Notes under the pieces: model-generated
Database searches by the model: none
Seen by the model: only the letters and a program-made list of their open reading frames with translations
Told to the model about the DNA's origin: nothing
Assembly: GCA_050331475.1 (NCBI GenBank)
Contig: JBHJGU010000012.1
Coordinates: 1-16,362 of the forward strand
Direction of reading: 5' to 3'
Origin: JBHJGU01 sp050331475
GTDB taxonomy: Bacteria; Pseudomonadota; Alphaproteobacteria; Caulobacterales; Maricaulaceae
DNA: 16,362 nucleotides
Translations under genes and position numbers: made by a program
Shown: positions 14,636 through 16,362 of the stretch, piece by piece
Position numbering within the stretch: position 1 is the first letter of the stretch
Layout of the letters: each line of letters starts with the position of its first letter

Positions 14636-14708
14636 ATACGATAATGTACAATGCACAACATATGAAAGGTCTTGTTAAGCGTCAAGATGATATGGTACAA
14701 AATCGTAT
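14636..14708. promoter_or_regulatory. Imperfect inverted repeat, probable operator for the divergent XRE repressor
   Basis: The left arm ATACGATAATGTACAATG (14636-14653) matches the reverse complement of the right arm (14691-14708, read as ATACGATTTTGTACCATA) at 14 of 18 bases, including ATACGAT and TGTAC. The arms are 37 bp apart. The left arm covers the expected start of the CBASS transcript and the right arm lies just upstream of its -35 box and over the -10-like TATAGA that may serve the repressor gene. Two dimer sites, possibly looped together, would let one repressor control both directions. Binding is inferred. Confidence 0.6.
14657..14685 (-). promoter_or_regulatory. Sigma70-type promoter of the CBASS operon
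   Basis: On the minus strand TTGACG (14685-14680) and TATGTT (14662-14657) are separated by exactly 17 bp, close to the TTGACA/TATAAT consensus. The transcript would start near 14650, about 23 bases before the capV ATG at 14627. The promoter is bracketed by the inverted-repeat arms, suggesting repression. Confidence 0.65.
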
Positions 14709-14711
14709 AGA
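14706..14711 (+). promoter_or_regulatory. Possible -10 element of the divergent regulator genes
   Basis: TATAGA overlaps the right operator arm and lies 51 bp before the repressor ATG. No good -35 hexamer is at 16-18 bp (TCAAGA at 14682-14687 is weak), so this is only a candidate. Confidence 0.3.
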
Positions 14712-14747
14712 CAGACTGACGCCTTTGACTCGGCGGTCCGGGGGCCT

Positions 14748-14755
14748 AAGGAGGT
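14748..14755 (+). promoter_or_regulatory. Consensus Shine-Dalgarno of the XRE repressor gene
   Basis: AAGGAGGT lies six bases before ATG 14762 and is fully complementary to the 16S rRNA tail. It fixes the repressor start and predicts strong translation, unlike the weak site before capV. Confidence 0.8.
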
Positions 14756-14761
14756 AAAGCC

Positions 14762-15094
14762 ATGTCTTTTGCAACTAATTTACGTTTCCACCGGACCCAG
14801 AAAAAACTGTCGCTTCAGAAATTGGCTGATCTGATCGGCGTGTCGAAAGCCCATATCTGGGACCTTGAAACCGAACGCGCGACCAATCCATCGCTTGAGG
14901 TTTTGAGAAACCTCTCCAACGTCCTTGACGTGCCGATCGCCACGCTGGTCGGTGAAGATGTCGAGAGCGCGCCGCCATCAGACGACTCGGTTGTTCTCTT
15001 TCGCAATCTTCAGTCTCTCGATCCTGAAGACCGGGAGACGATCAAAATGATGATGCAGCGTCTGCAGAGACGCACCGTAAAAGATAACGAGTGA
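14762..15094 (+). CDS. capH: XRE-family helix-turn-helix repressor (CapH-like)
   Basis: The 110-residue protein has an XRE/Cro helix-turn-helix at about residues 6-61, with KLADLIGVSKAHIWDLE as the HTH core and NPSLEVLRNLSNVLDVPI as the following helices. A Ser/Asp-rich linker (66-76) leads to a short helical C-terminal segment (DPEDRETIKMMMQRLQRR) that probably dimerises. Directly downstream is an HELGH peptidase gene, and the pair is divergent from a CBASS operon. This is the arrangement of CapH/CapP, in which CapH represses CBASS transcription and CapP cleaves CapH in response to DNA damage. The gene has an optimal ribosome site. The name is a context-based assignment; XRE-ImmA pairs also occur in phages and toxin-antitoxin-like loci. 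The linker between the two parts is a likely cleavage region (inference). Confidence 0.85.
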   Translation: MSFATNLRFHRTQKKLSLQKLADLIGVSKAHIWDLETERATNPSLEVLRNLSNVLDVPIATLVGEDVESAPPSDDSVVLFRNLQSLDPEDRETIKMMMQRLQRRTVKDNE

Positions 15095-15139
15095 TCGAAA
15101 ATGGTTTAGCGGCTGGATCTTGATGGCGTCGGATCGCCC

Positions 15140-15994
15140 ATGGGTCTGGTCTCGAAAATCCTGCAAGCTGAACCCGATCTGAAAATCCCCGTACCGATTG
15201 AAGATCTGGCCGGTCAATTAGACATTGAAGATATCCAGCCGCTGAAAACCGAAGGCTTTCTTGGCGGCCTCGTCACCAATGAAGCTCGTACGCTCGGCTT
15301 TGTTCTTGTCAAAGACGATCTTCGCCTAGGACGCAGGCGGTTCACTATCGCCCACGAGCTTGGGCACTTCCTCTGCCCGTCTCATAAGCTAACCGCCGGA
15401 GATCGTTTCTTATGCACCCGGAAGGCCATGTCCGTCTGGGACGTAAAAGCCTCAGACACCAATTGGCGGATCGAAGCTGAAGCCAATCGCTTCGCTGCGC
15501 TCATCCTAATCCCGCCGCCAGTGCTGCGGCCCTTCCTCGCTAGGAAACGCTATGCCGATCTTAACACCGTCCTCGAAATGCACCGCATGTTCGCGGTCAG
15601 CAAAGAAATGGCGGCGCGCGCTTATGCCGAGTACTTTCACGAACCTGTCGCGGTCCTGATCACACGCCACGGCAAACTCCGCTATGCCTATCGCCATAAA
15701 GAATTTCCGCGACTAGACCTTGAACGCGGTCAGCCGCTCCCGGAGATATCAATCGTCCAACAGCACAAATCCCTCACCGGTCTGACTAGTAGCGACTCGA
15801 CCGATCCAGCGCATTGGATCGATGAGCGTGATGTACAAACCGTGATCGCCCTCTATGAACAAGTGCTGCCACAAGCGAATGGTTTCGCCATGGTCCAGCT
15901 GAAAGCCATTCTTCGCGACGAAGAAGATCGTGATGAAGACGAGGACCTCACCTCCAAACAACGTTTCGCCCGGCGCATGGAGAAATGGCGCTGA
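15140..15994 (+). CDS. capP: ImmA/IrrE-type zinc metallopeptidase (CapP-like)
   Basis: The 284-residue protein carries the zinc motif HELGH at residues 72-76 within RRFTIAHELGHFLCP, and the third ligand Glu in IEAEANRFAALILIP (Glu112 or Glu114). This is the COG2856 (ImmA/IrrE) layout. Cys79 and Cys92 lie between the zinc motif and the third ligand; in CapP a zinc-bound cysteine keeps the enzyme off, so Cys92 (RFLCTRK) is a candidate switch. The region after about residue 165 (EPVAVLITRHGKLRYAYR) may be a sensor domain, as in CapP, where ssDNA binds. The C-terminus is strongly charged, with an acidic run near 260-269 followed by a basic end. It starts 45 bp after the repressor gene and no clear Shine-Dalgarno precedes ATG 15140. 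The predicted substrate is the adjacent XRE repressor. Confidence 0.85.
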   Translation: MGLVSKILQAEPDLKIPVPIEDLAGQLDIEDIQPLKTEGFLGGLVTNEARTLGFVLVKDDLRLGRRRFTIAHELGHFLCPSHKLTAGDRFLCTRKAMSVWDVKASDTNWRIEAEANRFAALILIPPPVLRPFLARKRYADLNTVLEMHRMFAVSKEMAARAYAEYFHEPVAVLITRHGKLRYAYRHKEFPRLDLERGQPLPEISIVQQHKSLTGLTSSDSTDPAHWIDERDVQTVIALYEQVLPQANGFAMVQLKAILRDEEDRDEDEDLTSKQRFARRMEKWR

Positions 15995-16100
15995 CCGCCG
16001 CTCCACTTCGTTTAAGCTTCTCAAGTGTTGACTGGAAAGGCCTGGTTCAGGAGCTTCGAGCCAAGTTCGTTTCGGCTACTTCCGGGATGCTTGAGCCTAC

Positions 16101-16362
16101 TCACCGCATCCGATAATCTGGATGCGGTCCGCAGCCCTCACGACCCTTGCGCCTTTGGGCGTCGATCCATTCCAGTACTTCGGCGAGGGGCCAGACGACG
16201 CAACGGGGGGTCAGATAGAAGCGCTGTGGGAACTCGCCCTTTTGTTCGAGTTCGTAGATCGTCGTATCGGAGAGCGGCACGAGCTTGCGAAGCTCCGGCC
16301 GCCTGACCGTTCGGCGCCTGAAGATATCGGCGGGCGTGATCCGCTCGGGATCTGTTGACGTG
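16101..16362 (-). CDS. AlpA-family transcriptional regulator (5' partial)
   Basis: Reading leftward from the right edge, an open frame of 86 residues ends with TGA at 16103-16101. The start lies beyond the window. The visible protein contains RRPELRKLVPLSDTTIYE, then LEQKGEFPQRFYLTPRCV, VWPLAEVLEWIDAQRR and a terminal GCGPHPDYRMR. This is the MerR-like winged helix of AlpA/phage regulators: 'first helix, TTIYELEQKGEFP turn, WP..EV..W' pattern. AlpA proteins activate integrase or excision genes of P4-type elements. Its presence supports the island continuing to the right. The coding strand is the minus strand; the longer plus-strand frames here are shadows. Confidence 0.85.
   Translation of the reverse strand, partial: TSTDPERITPADIFRRRTVRRPELRKLVPLSDTTIYELEQKGEFPQRFYLTPRCVVWPLAEVLEWIDAQRRKGREGCGPHPDYRMR
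16103..16128. repeat. Inverted repeat at the 3' end of the AlpA gene
   Basis: ACCGCATCC (16103-16111) and GGATGCGGT (16120-16128) form a perfect 9-bp stem with an 8-base loop. It covers the last codons and stop region of the AlpA-like gene. No T run follows, so it is a possible hairpin rather than a proven terminator. The adjacent 15995-16100 stretch holds no recognisable gene. Confidence 0.45.

Noticed and set aside
16025..16358. Plus-strand frames at the right edge
   Set aside because: The minus strand encodes a recognisable AlpA-type helix-turn-helix; the plus frames show no family features.
11299..16362. Right attachment site of the island inside the window
   Set aside because: I searched by eye for a second copy of the guaA 3' end and found none; the AlpA gene also indicates the island continues.
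1..16362. tRNA or rRNA genes
   Set aside because: No cloverleaf-like or rRNA-like stretches were noticed; the island uses guaA, not a tRNA, as its site.

Overview
The window looks like an alphaproteobacterial chromosome. It is GC-rich and carries the alphaproteobacterial order chvI-chvG-hprK-EIIA(Man)-ptsH, with an HprK reduced to its kinase domain. A Caulobacterales/Maricaulales/Hyphomonadaceae-like host is plausible, but the genus cannot be read from the sequence. It splits into a core part (1 to about 10,024) and a genomic island (about 10,025 to beyond 16,362).

Core part. A 5'-truncated EF-hand protein (1-403, +) converges on a minus-strand operon (3909 down to 400). That operon encodes the ChvI response regulator, the ChvG sensor kinase, the short HPr kinase, a mannose-type EIIA and HPr, with overlapping or nearly overlapping stops and starts. 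It joins an envelope/acid-type two-component system to a regulatory phosphotransferase chain that has no sugar permease here. Divergent from chvI is a 561-residue, mostly helical protein of unknown function (4063-5748). It converges on a minus-strand pair made of an SPFH/band-7 membrane protein and a small ribbon-helix-helix protein (6839-5745). A dicarboxylate/amino-acid:cation symporter (7082-8449) and GMP synthase guaA (8459-10024) follow on the plus strand.

Island. Directly after the intact 3' end of guaA, a known integration hotspot, lies a 295-bp non-coding stretch. It holds four direct and one inverted copy of CTGACGGTA, a terminator-like hairpin and a 14-bp perfect palindrome. A P4-type tyrosine integrase follows, broken by one in-frame TAG that removes the HxxR and Tyr catalytic residues. 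Next is a minus-strand three-gene antiphage operon of short type II CBASS type: a patatin phospholipase effector (CapV-like), a cGAS/DncV-like nucleotidyltransferase, and an E2-like protein with a C-terminal SEC-C zinc motif. No E1 or JAB gene is present. Divergent from it are an XRE repressor and an ImmA/IrrE-type HELGH metallopeptidase, matching the CapH/CapP regulatory pair known from other CBASS loci. The 134-bp divergent region holds a good sigma70-type promoter for the CBASS operon (TTGACG-17-TATGTT) flanked by an imperfect inverted repeat, which is the likely repressor operator. The right edge carries the 3' part of an AlpA-family regulator, so the island continues past the window.

Working model (inference): the repressor keeps the CBASS operon low, the peptidase relieves repression under stress, the E2-like protein primes the nucleotidyltransferase, and its cyclic nucleotide switches on the phospholipase to damage the infected cell's membrane. 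The dead integrase suggests the island may now be fixed in place.
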